Shown: positions 36,311 to 46,041, counted from the first letter of the stretch. The stretch: 64,000 nt of DNA from Flavobacterium sp. 1 (GCF_002797935.1 NZ_PGER01000001.1:1240001-1304000); one strand, 5' to 3'. Program-made: numbers and translations. The notes: a model not told the origin generated them from the letters alone.

Positions 36311-36685
36311 TTATTTTTTGGTAATGTCTTCAAGAACAGCTTTGTTTTCGTAATTAATCACTTTGATTATGATTTCCTGATTTTTTCTTGTTTTACCTTC
36401 GATAACGTATAATTTTCCTTTTTTGAAAGGGACATTACTTTTATCAAAATCAACATCTCCAAGTTTTAGAGTAGTTTTGATATCGGTGGTATCAACCCAC
36501 TTTTGGGATAAAATAAGGGAAGCTTTATCGGAATAGAAAAAGGGTTTAGTGCTTAAATCATTCAAAACCCTTGCATTTGGGAAATAATTGCAACGGGTAT
36601 CTTTTCCGCTGAATATAGCGGCTACAATAAATCCTCCCATTATTAAACCTATTAAATAGTAGGCAAAACGCTGTATAAAATTCAT
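36311..36685 (-). CDS. DUF4258-like membrane-anchored protein
   Basis: 124 residues: one N-terminal membrane helix (YYLIGLIMGGFIVAAIF), then a short domain with a conserved-looking Cys and Asn-Pro region (CNYFPNARVL) and GKLYVIEGKTRKNQEI. I associate this with the DUF4258 type found in Flavobacteria. No function is known. It sits 35 bp after alanine dehydrogenase in the same direction. Confidence 0.6.
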   Translation of the reverse strand: MNFIQRFAYYLIGLIMGGFIVAAIFSGKDTRCNYFPNARVLNDLSTKPFFYSDKASLILSQKWVDTTDIKTTLKLGDVDFDKSNVPFKKGKLYVIEGKTRKNQEIIIKVINYENKAVLEDITKK

Positions 36686-36720
36686 ATTTATTTTTTCGGC
36701 AAAGGTATGGGAAAGTTTAG

Positions 36721-37923
36721 TTAAAAAACAATTAAATTGATGTCGTTATCGGGTAAATCAAACCAATCGCCAATGGCTTTGTTGGTAAGTATGCCATGAT
36801 ACAGATAAACACCGTTTTTTAGGCCTGAGTTGCAGCGGATAGCGCTTTCAATTCCACCATCTTCAGCAATCTGCAGTAAATAAGGAGTGATAATATTGCT
36901 TATGGAAAGAGAAGCTGTTTTTGAATAACGTGACGGAATATTAGGAACACAATAGTGTAAAACATTGCTTTTAATGAACGTTGGTTTTTCGTGAGTTGTA
37001 ACTTCTGATGTTTCGAAACAGCCACCAGTGTCAATGCTTATGTCAACAATTACGGCACCTTTTTTCATGTGCTCGACCATGGTTTCACTCACTACAACTG
37101 GGCATCGTTCAGCTCCTCTCATAGCACCGATAGCTACATCACAGCGTCTTAGTGCTTTGAGTAATGCTTTTTGCTGAATGGTTGAAGTGAAAATACGCTG
37201 GTTTAAGTTGTTTTGCAGACGGCGGAGTTTGGTAATTGAGTTGTCAAAAACTTTTACGCTGGCTCCAAGCCCAATGGCAGTTCTGGCGGCAAATTCACCA
37301 GCAGTTCCTGCTCCAATAATTACAACTTCGGTAGGTGCTACTCCTGTAATGTTGCCAAATAACAGTCCTTTTCCGAATTCATTGGTAATCATTAATTCGG
37401 CGGCAATTAATATGGAAGCGGTTCCGGCAATTTCGCTCAATGCTTTTACGGCAGGGTAGGAGCCGTCGGTGTCTTTCAGGTATTCAAATGCGAGTGCAGT
37501 AATTTTTTTACGGGATAAAGTTTCGAAGTATGATTTTTTTCTGGTTTTTAATTGAATGGCCGATAAAACAATTGTTTTGGAATGCATCATTTCGATTTCG
37601 GCAATTGTCGGCGGTTCGACTTTTAAGATCATAGGACAGCCAAAAACTTTTTTGGTGTCTTGAGTTATTTCGGCACCAGCTTCACTGTATTCTTTATCGC
37701 TGTAACTGGAACTTACTCCAGCCCCGGCTTCAATCATTACTCTATGACCTTGATAGGTAAGGGAATTCACCGCATCAGGTGTGAGACAAATGCGTCTTTC
37801 TTGGTAACTGTTCTCTTTTGGGATTCCTATAAAAAGTTGGCTTTTGTGTCTAGCGATTTCTAGTTTCTCTTCTTGAGGCAGTAATTGTTCTTTTGTGAAT
37901 GGGCTTAGAGACATTGATTTCAT
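36721..37923 (-). CDS. Alanine dehydrogenase/PNT family protein
   Basis: NAD-dependent enzyme that interconverts alanine and pyruvate, 400 residues. Visible are the N-terminal IGIPKENSYQERRICLTPDAV with the usual Arg and Lys positions, a GAGTAGEFAARTAIGLGASVKVFD Rossmann loop, and a C-terminal substrate region. The Bacteroidota variant has an extra N-terminal stretch of about 30 residues, also seen here. It is in the same direction as the GNAT, tsaE and porX genes upstream. Confidence 0.88.
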   Translation of the reverse strand: MKSMSLSPFTKEQLLPQEEKLEIARHKSQLFIGIPKENSYQERRICLTPDAVNSLTYQGHRVMIEAGAGVSSSYSDKEYSEAGAEITQDTKKVFGCPMILKVEPPTIAEIEMMHSKTIVLSAIQLKTRKKSYFETLSRKKITALAFEYLKDTDGSYPAVKALSEIAGTASILIAAELMITNEFGKGLLFGNITGVAPTEVVIIGAGTAGEFAARTAIGLGASVKVFDNSITKLRRLQNNLNQRIFTSTIQQKALLKALRRCDVAIGAMRGAERCPVVVSETMVEHMKKGAVIVDISIDTGGCFETSEVTTHEKPTFIKSNVLHYCVPNIPSRYSKTASLSISNIITPYLLQIAEDGGIESAIRCNSGLKNGVYLYHGILTNKAIGDWFDLPDNDINLIVF

Positions 37924-38168
37924 GTAATTAGTGGTACAATTTACAAAAAAGATTCTTAATTATTTCGTTAGTTTTTAGTTTTCAGTCACAGTTTTCAGTC
38001 AGAAAAGAGTGCTAATTTTAAAAACTGCACAAAAAAGGATTTATTATTTTGCAAATGATTTTAAAAAAGTTAATTACAATATTCATAGTGAATACTGCAA
38101 ACTGCGACTGAAAATTGGGTATTAATATTTTTAAGAAAGCTACAATTCGATTACTTAAATTATTTGGC

Positions 38169-38645
38169 TTAAGATAGTATTTTCTCCATTTTAATATCGG
38201 CTCTTTCATAAACGCCTGCTTCGACAGGAATTTCGATAAAACCAAAACTTTCATATAAATGTATTGCAGGCTTTAATTTACGATTGGAATACAGAATTAA
38301 TTTTTGAATTCCTTTTTCTTTTGCCTCATTCAAACAATGTTCCATTAGTTTTTTACCTATGCCTAATCCTTGATTTCCATCTGATACGGCCATTTTTGTT
38401 AATTCAAATGTGATGTCGTCGATTTTCAATAAAGAAACCGTGCCTATAATTTGACTGTTGTATTGGGCGTAAAAAATCATTCCGCCTTTGTCTATTATTT
38501 CACCTTGAGGGTCAGATAATACTTTTTTATCTTTGGGTTCAATCTTAAAGTATTTTTGAAGCCATTCCAAATTTAAGGTTTTAATAGGTTCTTTTAATTC
38601 GATTGTAAAAGGGATGATTTTAACTTTATTGGTTTCTAAGCTCAT
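38169..38645 (-). CDS. GNAT family N-acetyltransferase
   Basis: 158 residues with the acetyl-CoA loop QGLGIGKKLMEHCL and the following IYSNRKLKPAIHLYESFGF helix. Acts on an unknown amine. It starts 7 bp after tsaE, so the two are probably one transcript. The 245 bp behind it hold only short repeats of CAGTTTTCAGTCA and a matching inverted copy. Confidence 0.88.
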   Translation of the reverse strand: MSLETNKVKIIPFTIELKEPIKTLNLEWLQKYFKIEPKDKKVLSDPQGEIIDKGGMIFYAQYNSQIIGTVSLLKIDDITFELTKMAVSDGNQGLGIGKKLMEHCLNEAKEKGIQKLILYSNRKLKPAIHLYESFGFIEIPVEAGVYERADIKMEKILS

Positions 38646-38652
38646 AATTTTG

Positions 38653-39060
38653 TTACTTTAATTCCAATAAACGCTCTCTGCTTGGCAGTAATTCAATTGT
38701 AATTACGGTATGCTGTTGCGGAATCAAACCTGCAATTTTTTCAGACCATTCGATGAAACACCAATTTCCGGAATACAAATAATCATCAACGCCCATATCC
38801 AAAGCTTCTGTTTCTTTGTTTAATCGGTAAAAATCAAAATGATAAACCGTTTGATTTGTGTCAGTTTGGTATTCATTCACCAATGAAAATGTTGGACTGC
38901 TGGTTGCATCTTGTACGCCTAGTGTTTTGCAAAGCTGTTTGATTAAGGTTGTTTTGCCTACGCCCATATCCCCATTGAAAAGGATTACTTTATTTGGGTT
39001 TTGATCTAAAACTTGTTGAGCAACTTCTGCAAGTTGTTCTATAGAAAATGTGATAGTCAT
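38653..39060 (-). CDS. tsaE: tRNA t6A37 threonylcarbamoyladenosine biosynthesis ATPase TsaE
   Basis: 135 residues, with the P-loop GDMGVGKTT at 30-38 and the downstream FSLVNEYQ and FIEWSE motifs of the family. ATPase of the TsaBDE complex that makes the universal tRNA modification t6A. Lies between the GNAT gene and porX. Confidence 0.93.
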   Translation of the reverse strand: MTITFSIEQLAEVAQQVLDQNPNKVILFNGDMGVGKTTLIKQLCKTLGVQDATSSPTFSLVNEYQTDTNQTVYHFDFYRLNKETEALDMGVDDYLYSGNWCFIEWSEKIAGLIPQQHTVITIELLPSRERLLELK

Positions 39061-39099
39061 TTTTTTAAATATTCTGTTATGCGTTTTGTTTATTGATTT

Positions 39100-39132
39100 A
39101 GACCTAACAGGTTTTTAAAACCTGTTAGGTCT
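39100..39132. repeat. 33-bp near-perfect palindrome
   Basis: Arms AGACCTAACAGGTTTT and AAAACCTGTTAGGTCT (16 bp, perfect) around a single T, between tsaE and porX. Similar palindromes occur in intergenic regions of Flavobacterium genomes, from memory. Confidence 0.85.
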
Positions 39133-39220
39133 GTATTAAGCTATAATTATTAATAGTGGTCTGATGTTTATTCATTAGCATAATAACTGCTCAATAAAAA
39201 CTGAAAACTGACCACTTCTT

Positions 39221-40774
39221 TTACTTCGGATTGAAAACCAAAAACGGAATGATCATTTCCTCTAATGAGATTCCGCCGTGCTGATAGGTGTTTTTGTAAT
39301 AACTCACATAATGATTGTAGTTGTTTACATAAGCTAAAAACAAATCATTTTTTGCAAAAATATATGAACTGCTCATATTTATGGCAGGCAAACCGATAAG
39401 TTTTGGCTCTTTTACGGCATAAACATCTTTTTGTTCATAAGTTAGACTGCGTCCGGTTTTGTAACGTAAATTCAGACTGGTGTTTTTGTCGCCGACTACT
39501 TTTGAAGGGTTTTTTACATTGATAGTACCGTGATCTGTGGTTAGGATTAATTTGAAACCCAGTTTTTGTGCCTGCTGAATAATTTCCAGTAAAGGCGAGT
39601 TTTTAAACCAGCTTAAAGTCAAGGAACGATACGCTTTATCATCAGAAGCGAGTTCTTTTACCACATCCATTTCGGTTTTGGCATGCGAAAGCATATCGAC
39701 AAAATTATAAACTACTGTAACAAGATCATTGTCTTTTAGTGATTTAAAGCTTTCGGCAAGTTTTTTCCCTCCTGCTAAATTGGTGATTTTAAAATAATCT
39801 TCTTTTAAATCAAGTCTTAAACGCTTAATTTGAGCCGTTAGAAATTCGGCTTCAAACAAGTTTTTACCGCCTTCTTCGGGGTCATTTTTCCAATATTGCG
39901 GAAACTGTTTTTCCATTTCAAGTGGCGTTAATCCAGAGAAAATAGCGTTTCTGGCGTATTGTGTTGCCGTAGGAAGTATCGAGAAATAGGGAACTTCTTT
40001 TTCAAGCTTGTAATAATTGCCTACTACACTTTCAAATACTTTCCATTGATCATAGCGCAAATTGTCAATTACGACAAAAAGTATAGGTTTGTCTTTTTTA
40101 AGAATCTCAGGAACGACTAACTCTTTAAATAAAGTATGGGATTGTATCGGTTTGTCAGCTTTTGGTACAAACCAATCTTCATAATTACGTTCTATAAATT
40201 TTCCAAATTGTGAATTGGCTTCCACTTTTTGGGATTCCAAAATTTCAATCATTCCTTGGTCGTCAATATTCTCGAGTTCCAGTTCCCAGAAAATAAGTTT
40301 TTTATATAACTCAACCCAGTCTTCATAGGAGTTGACCATCGCCATTTCCATAGTGATTTTGCGGAACTCTTTTTGGTAATCCAAAGTCGTTTTTTGCGAA
40401 ATCAGTCTCGAATGGTCTAAGTTTTTCTTCAAACTCAACAAAATCTGATTTGGATTTACGGGCTTGATAAGGTAATCGGCGATTTTGGAACCAATGGCTT
40501 CTTCCATAATATATTCCTCTTCGCTTTTGGTAATCATAATCATCGGAATCGAAGATTTTTTCTCTTTCATCTCCGATAATGTTTCCAAACCGCTCATTCC
40601 GGGCATATTTTCGTCAAGAAAAACAATGTCAAAATTATTTTCGTCAAAAATATCGATGGCATCTCGGCCATTATTGCAGGTAGTTACGCTGTAATTTTTT
40701 TTCTCCAGAAATAATATGTGTGGTTTGAGCAAATCAATTTCATCATCAACCCAAAGTATTTTTATGTTCTCCAT
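39221..40774 (-). CDS. porX: Type IX secretion regulator PorX (response regulator with PglZ domain)
   Basis: 517 residues. The receiver domain (1-120) has the phospho-acceptor D54 in IVFLDEN. A middle helical segment and a PglZ/alkaline-phosphatase-type domain (about 200-517) follow, with NLRYDQW and TTDHGTINV metal-site motifs. PorX works with the sensor PorY and sigma factor to control type IX secretion genes and hydrolyses oligonucleotides in vitro according to published work on the family. It supports a T9SS-using, gliding Bacteroidota. Confidence 0.93.
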   Translation of the reverse strand: MENIKILWVDDEIDLLKPHILFLEKKNYSVTTCNNGRDAIDIFDENNFDIVFLDENMPGMSGLETLSEMKEKKSSIPMIMITKSEEEYIMEEAIGSKIADYLIKPVNPNQILLSLKKNLDHSRLISQKTTLDYQKEFRKITMEMAMVNSYEDWVELYKKLIFWELELENIDDQGMIEILESQKVEANSQFGKFIERNYEDWFVPKADKPIQSHTLFKELVVPEILKKDKPILFVVIDNLRYDQWKVFESVVGNYYKLEKEVPYFSILPTATQYARNAIFSGLTPLEMEKQFPQYWKNDPEEGGKNLFEAEFLTAQIKRLRLDLKEDYFKITNLAGGKKLAESFKSLKDNDLVTVVYNFVDMLSHAKTEMDVVKELASDDKAYRSLTLSWFKNSPLLEIIQQAQKLGFKLILTTDHGTINVKNPSKVVGDKNTSLNLRYKTGRSLTYEQKDVYAVKEPKLIGLPAINMSSSYIFAKNDLFLAYVNNYNHYVSYYKNTYQHGGISLEEMIIPFLVFNPK

Positions 40775-40918
40775 TTCAATTTATTTTAGTGCAATTTAGT
40801 TTTATAGAACTTAAATAATATTAAAAATAGTATAAAATTGATTAAAAATAATTCGGTGTAGCTATATTTGTTGCTGGGAACAGAATTTAATCCGAATAAG
40901 CACATTGGAAAAAAAATA

Positions 40919-41050
40919 ACCGCAGATTCGCAGATTAACTTCTTGAAATGCTAAATTTTCTAATTTTAAAAAAATTAATTTGCGCAAATTTTACTGAAAG
41001 TATTTAATTTATTTTGATGAAATATTCATAAAAATCTGCGAATCTGCGGT
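40919..41050. repeat. 132-bp MITE-like element with 18-bp terminal inverted repeats
   Basis: ACCGCAGATTCGCAGATT at the left end and its exact reverse complement at the right end (41033-41050). An internal palindrome AATTTGCGCAAATT lies at 40977-40990. No coding potential. It sits between porX and the DMT transporter gene, whose TATTTTTG box is at 41107-41114. Nothing else is seen in 40775-41132. Confidence 0.75.
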
Positions 41051-41132
41051 AAAAATAAAACATATGTTTGCTTTGAGAATTTAATGCGCATTCTAGGTTT
41101 AAACAGTATTTTTGCACCAATAAAAAAGAACT

Positions 41133-41987
41133 ATGTTATTTCTTATTCTGTCTGTTATTTGCAGTGTAACTGTTGGGGTGATTTTCAAAATTTCACGTCG
41201 TTATCAAGTGATTTCTACACAAATTGTTGGATATAATTATGTATTTGCTTTAGCGTTGTGTTACTTGGTTTTCAGTCCCGATTTAATGGTTTTGAATGAT
41301 TCTTCGCCTTGGGGAATCTTTATTTTACTAGGTATTTTGTTGCCTGTTGTATTTCTTTTTCTGGCGACTTCCATAAAACATAGGGGTATCGTAAAAACCG
41401 ATGTCGCCCAGCGATTATCACTGATTATTTCCATTTTGGGAGCTTGGCTATTTTTTGGAGAGCAATTTAGCGGACTTAAATTGACTGCTCTTTTGTTTGG
41501 ATTTCCTGCAATTATCCTTATTTTGGATAAACCCACCGAAAACAAAGAGAATAAATGGATTTACCCAACACTCGTATTGCTTGGTTTTGGAGTGATAGAC
41601 CTTCTTTTTAAACAAATTGCGCTGACTTCTACATTGCCTTTTACCACTTCATTGTTTGTTCTTTTCTCGATAGCGCTTGTTATAATGATTCTTTTTAATG
41701 CTTATGAAATACTTTTTAGAAAGACCAAAATGGATTTCAAGAGTGTTATTTTTGGAGGTTTGGTTGGGGTTTTTAATTTTGGGAACATCTTGTTTTATCT
41801 AAAGGCGCATCAGGCATTTGCCAAGAATCCCTCTACCGTTTTTGCCGGGATGAATATGGGAGTTATAGTGATTGGCAGTCTCGTCGGTATTTTTATTTTC
41901 AAGGAAAAAGTAACCAAGCTGAATATAACAGGTCTTTTGCTGGCCTTGATTGCAGTAGTTTTTATTGTGGTTTCTCAATTGAATTAG
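41133..41987 (+). CDS. EamA/DMT-family transporter
   Basis: Membrane protein of 284 residues with about ten hydrophobic helices (LFLILSVICSVTVGVIFK... to ...LLLALIAVVFIVVSQLN), typical of the drug/metabolite transporter superfamily with two five-helix halves. The Lys/Arg-rich loops face the cytoplasm by the positive-inside rule. Substrate unknown. Confidence 0.85.
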   Translation: MLFLILSVICSVTVGVIFKISRRYQVISTQIVGYNYVFALALCYLVFSPDLMVLNDSSPWGIFILLGILLPVVFLFLATSIKHRGIVKTDVAQRLSLIISILGAWLFFGEQFSGLKLTALLFGFPAIILILDKPTENKENKWIYPTLVLLGFGVIDLLFKQIALTSTLPFTTSLFVLFSIALVIMILFNAYEILFRKTKMDFKSVIFGGLVGVFNFGNILFYLKAHQAFAKNPSTVFAGMNMGVIVIGSLVGIFIFKEKVTKLNITGLLLALIAVVFIVVSQLN

Positions 41988-42120
41988 AAGTTAAAATTTT
42001 TGATTGAATTCAAGGCGAAGCAATCTGCGGTTGTTTTTTAACTTATGTATTTGTCTTGTTAATTGAAATTGTAATTTTTTTCATTCCGCATTTTTATTAT
42101 ATATTTGACCTTTGTAAACT

Positions 42121-42237
42121 AGCCCCGATAGCAGTGAAATCCTTTTTGTGTTTTTTTTAAACACAAAAGATTACTTCACCAATTTAATAATTATTTTGGT
42201 GTTCAGTGAATTACATTTGCAACGAATAGCGGGAATA
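42121..42237 (+). repeat. REP-like element, copy 2, in the fabG leader
   Basis: Begins AGCCCCGATAGCAGTGAAA, has a hairpin CTTTTTGTGTTT / AAACACAAAAG, then an extra hairpin of TTCACCAA and TTGGTG, and ends ACGAATAGCGGGAA. It matches copy 1 at both ends but has a different middle. A TATATTTG promoter box (42100-42107) lies just upstream, so the element would be transcribed in the 5' leader of fabG. Confidence 0.7.
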
Positions 42238-42268
42238 GCTCCTAATAAAAATAAACTAATTTTAGAAT

Positions 42269-43015
42269 ATGAAATTACTAGAAGGAAAAGTAGCCATTAT
42301 TACTGGCGCGAGTCGTGGAATTGGAAAAGGAATTGCAGAAGTTTTTGCAAAAAATGGAGCAAATGTTGCCTTTACTTATAGCTCATCTGTAGAGTCTGCA
42401 CAGGCTTTGGAAAATGAATTGAATGCTTTGGGAATTAAAGCCAAAGGATACAAATCTAATGCGGCTGATTTTAATGAAGCACAAACTTTTGTTGATGCTG
42501 TTTTGGCCGAATTTGGAACAGTAGATATTTTGATAAACAACGCTGGAATTACTAAAGATAATTTGTTAATGAGAATGTCTGAGGCTGATTTTGACCAAGT
42601 TATTGATGTTAACTTGAAGTCAGTTTTTAATATGACTAAAGCGATTCAAAGAACATTTTTGAAACAGCGTTCGGGTTCAATTATCAATATTAGTTCAGTA
42701 GTTGGTGTGTCTGGTAATGCTGGTCAAACGAATTATGCAGCTTCGAAAGCTGGTGCTATTGGGTTTACTAAATCGGTAGCTTTGGAGTTGGGTTCACGTA
42801 ATATTCGTTGTAATGCTATTGCTCCAGGGTTTATTGAAACTGAAATGACAGCCAAATTAAGCGAGGATGTTGTAAAAGGCTGGAGAGAAGGTATTCCTTT
42901 GAAACGCGGCGGTACTACAGAAGACGTTGCAAATGCTTGCTTGTTCTTGGCTTCTGACATGAGTGCTTATATCACAGGACAAGTATTGAATGTTTGTGGA
43001 GGAATGCTTACCTAA
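42269..43015 (+). CDS. fabG: 3-oxoacyl-[ACP] reductase
   Basis: NADPH-dependent short-chain dehydrogenase of fatty acid synthesis, 248 residues. The cofactor loop TGASRGIGKGIA, NNAGITKDNL, the catalytic Ser region ISSVVG and YAASKAG (Tyr and Lys), and the C-terminal GQVLNVCGGM match FabG. The leader contains REP-like copy 2. A long hairpin follows the gene. Confidence 0.95.
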   Translation: MKLLEGKVAIITGASRGIGKGIAEVFAKNGANVAFTYSSSVESAQALENELNALGIKAKGYKSNAADFNEAQTFVDAVLAEFGTVDILINNAGITKDNLLMRMSEADFDQVIDVNLKSVFNMTKAIQRTFLKQRSGSIINISSVVGVSGNAGQTNYAASKAGAIGFTKSVALELGSRNIRCNAIAPGFIETEMTAKLSEDVVKGWREGIPLKRGGTTEDVANACLFLASDMSAYITGQVLNVCGGMLT

Positions 43016-43031
43016 AATAATTATGAATTAT

Positions 43032-43076
43032 AAATGATGAATTTTGAATGTAGAAATAATTCAAAATTTATCATTT
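43032..43076. repeat. Hairpin between fabG and the VWA gene
   Basis: 18-bp arms, AAATGATGAATTTTGAAT against ATTCAAAATTTATCATTT with one mismatch and a 9-base loop. No T tract follows directly, so it is a less certain terminator. Confidence 0.6.
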
Positions 43077-43089
43077 AAAATATAAAAAT

Positions 43090-45117
43090 ATGACAGCAAG
43101 CACGATTCTATTACTACTACTTTCTTTATTAATAGCGGGAGGTTTGTCGTTTTTTCAATATTTATACAAAGTCAAAAACAAATCGAAAGTGTATTTGTTT
43201 TTGACTTTTTTGCGTTGTTTAAGTGTTTTTTTAATTCTATTGCTTCTGATAAATCCTATTATCACAACTAGTAAGCTTGAAATTATCAAAACGCCGTTGC
43301 CTATCGTTGTTGATAATTCAGGCTCAATTTCTTTTTTGAATGCAAAGGGAAAAGCTTTAGAATTAGCTCAAAAATTGACTTCAAATAAAGCTATTCAAGA
43401 AAAGTTTGAAGTGCAATCTTATCTTTTTGATTCCGATTTTAAACAATCGGACAGTTTAACTTTTAAAGGAAACCAAACTAATTTGGATTTGGTTGCCAAA
43501 AACTTGAAGAGTATTTATAAAAACGCATTTTATCCAACGGTAATCATCACCGACGGGAATCAAACTTCCGGGAATGATTATGTCTATAGCTTTAATGAAA
43601 ACAATAAAGTTTATCCTTTGGTTTTGGGTGATACGGTCAAAGTTTTGGATTTGAAAATTAATCAGCTAAACGTAAACAGATATGCGTTCCTGAAGAATAA
43701 ATTTCCGGTTGAAGTGTTTTTGCAATATTCAGGTGATAAAAGCATAACTGCCAATTTTAGCATTGCCCAAGGAAATGAAGTGCTAAGCAAACAAAATGTT
43801 TCGTTTTCGGCATCCAAAAGAACAGCAACCTTGAATATGCTTTTGCCTGCGAATAAAGTAGGATTACATGTTTATAAAGCGAAAATTGAATCGAAGGAAA
43901 GTGAAAAAAACACTTTCAATAATATTAAGAATTTTGCTGTTGAAGTTATTGATCAAAAAACTACTGTTGCTATTGTTTCAGCAATCAGCCATCCTGATCT
44001 TGCAGTTTTTAAAAGAGCTATTGAATCTAATCTGCAGCATAAGGCTGTATTGGTAAAACCAAATGAAGTAAAGTCTTTGCAGGATTACAATGTACTTATC
44101 TTGTATCAGCCAACGGCAGCTTTCAAATCGGTTTTTGAAGCCAATAAAAAAGCCAATCTAAATACATTTATCATAACAGGAACTGCTACCGATTTTTCTT
44201 TTTTGAATCAGGAGCAGAATAATTTTGTTTTTAAAATGAGCGGTCAGGAAGAAGATTATTTGGCTCATTTTGATTCTCAGTTTAATCTTTTTGCGGTGGA
44301 TAATTTAGGTTTTGAAAATTTTCCTCCTTTACAGAATAATTTTGGCACAATAACTGCCAATGGAGAAGTGAATGTATTGCTTTCTGCCAAAATCAGAAAT
44401 ATAGATACCAAAGCTCCTTTGTTATCTTTTACTGAAAGTCAAGGAAGAAGATCAGCTTATTTATTTGGTGAAAACAGCTGGAAATGGAGTCTGCAGAGTC
44501 ATATCGATACACAGTCTTTTGAGAAATATGATGTTTTTATCAATAAAATTATACAATATTTGGCTTCCAATAATGCTAAGAAATCATTGGTTGTTAATCA
44601 CGAAAGTTTTTATAATTCTGGTGAAACTATTGAAATCATTGCTCAATATTTCAATAAAAATTATGATTTTGATGAGAAAGCGCGTTTGACAATTGCAGTT
44701 ACTAATGTCAAAACCAAACAGACCAAAAACTTTGATCTTTTAAAAGGAAACAATATTTACAAAGTAAATCTAGACGGACTTGTTGCCGGAAGTTATAATT
44801 TTTCGGTAAAAGAATTGAATTCTAATAATACTTATTCCAGTCATTTTGAGATTCTGGATTTTGATATTGAAAAGCAGTTTGTAAATCCGGATGTTCAGAA
44901 ATTGAAACAATTGGCCGTTCAAACGAAAGGGGTAGCTTTTTACCCAAACCAAATCGATGCGCTGATAAAAACACTTTTGGAAAATGAGGAATACAAAGCC
45001 ATTCAGAAAGATGTAGTAACCAAATCACCTTTGATCGATTGGAAATGGCTGTTGGTTTTGATTGTTGTTTTCCTTTCTACGGAATGGTTTGTTAGGAAGT
45101 ATAATGGGATGTTGTAG
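43090..45117 (+). CDS. VWA-domain membrane protein
   Basis: 675 residues. Two N-terminal membrane helices (6-25 and 36-57) precede a von Willebrand A-like domain with the metal site DNSGS (75-79) and TDGNQTSG. Beta-rich segments follow, and the final helix (WKWLLVLIVVFLSTEWF) is near the C-terminus. The architecture matches Bacteroidota proteins of unknown role, similar to BatA/BatB neighbours. A LysR gene follows after 27 bp. Confidence 0.75.
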   Translation: MTASTILLLLLSLLIAGGLSFFQYLYKVKNKSKVYLFLTFLRCLSVFLILLLLINPIITTSKLEIIKTPLPIVVDNSGSISFLNAKGKALELAQKLTSNKAIQEKFEVQSYLFDSDFKQSDSLTFKGNQTNLDLVAKNLKSIYKNAFYPTVIITDGNQTSGNDYVYSFNENNKVYPLVLGDTVKVLDLKINQLNVNRYAFLKNKFPVEVFLQYSGDKSITANFSIAQGNEVLSKQNVSFSASKRTATLNMLLPANKVGLHVYKAKIESKESEKNTFNNIKNFAVEVIDQKTTVAIVSAISHPDLAVFKRAIESNLQHKAVLVKPNEVKSLQDYNVLILYQPTAAFKSVFEANKKANLNTFIITGTATDFSFLNQEQNNFVFKMSGQEEDYLAHFDSQFNLFAVDNLGFENFPPLQNNFGTITANGEVNVLLSAKIRNIDTKAPLLSFTESQGRRSAYLFGENSWKWSLQSHIDTQSFEKYDVFINKIIQYLASNNAKKSLVVNHESFYNSGETIEIIAQYFNKNYDFDEKARLTIAVTNVKTKQTKNFDLLKGNNIYKVNLDGLVAGSYNFSVKELNSNNTYSSHFEILDFDIEKQFVNPDVQKLKQLAVQTKGVAFYPNQIDALIKTLLENEEYKAIQKDVVTKSPLIDWKWLLVLIVVFLSTEWFVRKYNGML

Positions 45118-45144
45118 GTTTTAATTTAGACAAAAATACAAATA

Positions 45145-46041
45145 ATGGATTTTAGACTAAAAGTATTTTTCACTGTCGCAACCCGATTGAGCTTTACCAA
45201 AGCGGCTTCCGAATTATTTATTACGCAGCCCGCCATTTCCAAACACATTCAGGAGCTGGAGGAAGAATATAAAATCAAGCTTTTTGAAAGAAACGGTTCT
45301 AAAATAGCACTTACGAATGCGGGAGAAGTGTTGTTGAAGCATACCAAAAATATCTTTGAGATTTACAGGGAAATCGACTTTGATATGAGCACGTTTATTA
45401 ATGAACGAAAAGGTTTGCTGCGGTTGGGGGCAAGTACTACGATTTCACAATATATTATTCCGCCGCTATTGGCTCGTTTTCATCAAAAACTGGAATCCGT
45501 CAAAGTAAATTTGTTAAATGGCAATACGGAACAAATCGAAAATGCTTTGCTAAATAAAGAAATTGAAATTGGAATTGTAGAAGGACAATCCAAAAATCAA
45601 TCGATAAAATATACGCAATTCATTAGAGATGAACTGGTTTTGGTCTGCAGTTCCAATAATCCATTAGTCAGAAAAAAAGAAATTACTCCTGATGATCTAA
45701 AATCTTTGCGGTTTCTTGTACGGGAACAAGGTTCTGGAACACTTGAAGTTATTGAATATGCCTTAAAACCTTTCAATATCAAAATCGACCATTTACAGAT
45801 TGAAATGCAGTTGGGAAGCACCGAAAGTATAAAATCGTATTTGATGAATTCCGATTGCGTTGCTTTTATGTCAATACACGCGGTAGATAAGGAGTTGAAA
45901 AGTAAAGAACTGCAAATAATTGACGTTGATAATTTGACAATTGAGCGTTATTTTTATATCATTACGCTACAAGGGAAATCGGATTCCCTTTGCGAATTAT
46001 TCATAAAAAACATATCAAGCTATTATAACTTAAAGTTATAG
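45145..46041 (+). CDS. LysR-family transcription regulator
   Basis: 298 residues: winged helix-turn-helix (1-60, LSFTKAASELFITQPAISKHIQ), then the two-lobed effector-binding domain. It is followed after 71 bp by a YeiH-type exporter gene in the same direction. LysR-YeiH pairs are common, and the regulator usually controls the exporter. Confidence 0.92.
   Translation: MDFRLKVFFTVATRLSFTKAASELFITQPAISKHIQELEEEYKIKLFERNGSKIALTNAGEVLLKHTKNIFEIYREIDFDMSTFINERKGLLRLGASTTISQYIIPPLLARFHQKLESVKVNLLNGNTEQIENALLNKEIEIGIVEGQSKNQSIKYTQFIRDELVLVCSSNNPLVRKKEITPDDLKSLRFLVREQGSGTLEVIEYALKPFNIKIDHLQIEMQLGSTESIKSYLMNSDCVAFMSIHAVDKELKSKELQIIDVDNLTIERYFYIITLQGKSDSLCELFIKNISSYYNLKL

Noticed and set aside
38018..38254. 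78-codon minus-strand frame behind the GNAT gene
   Set aside because: It overlaps the GNAT gene in another frame and otherwise lies in short CAGTTTTCAGTCA-type repeats.
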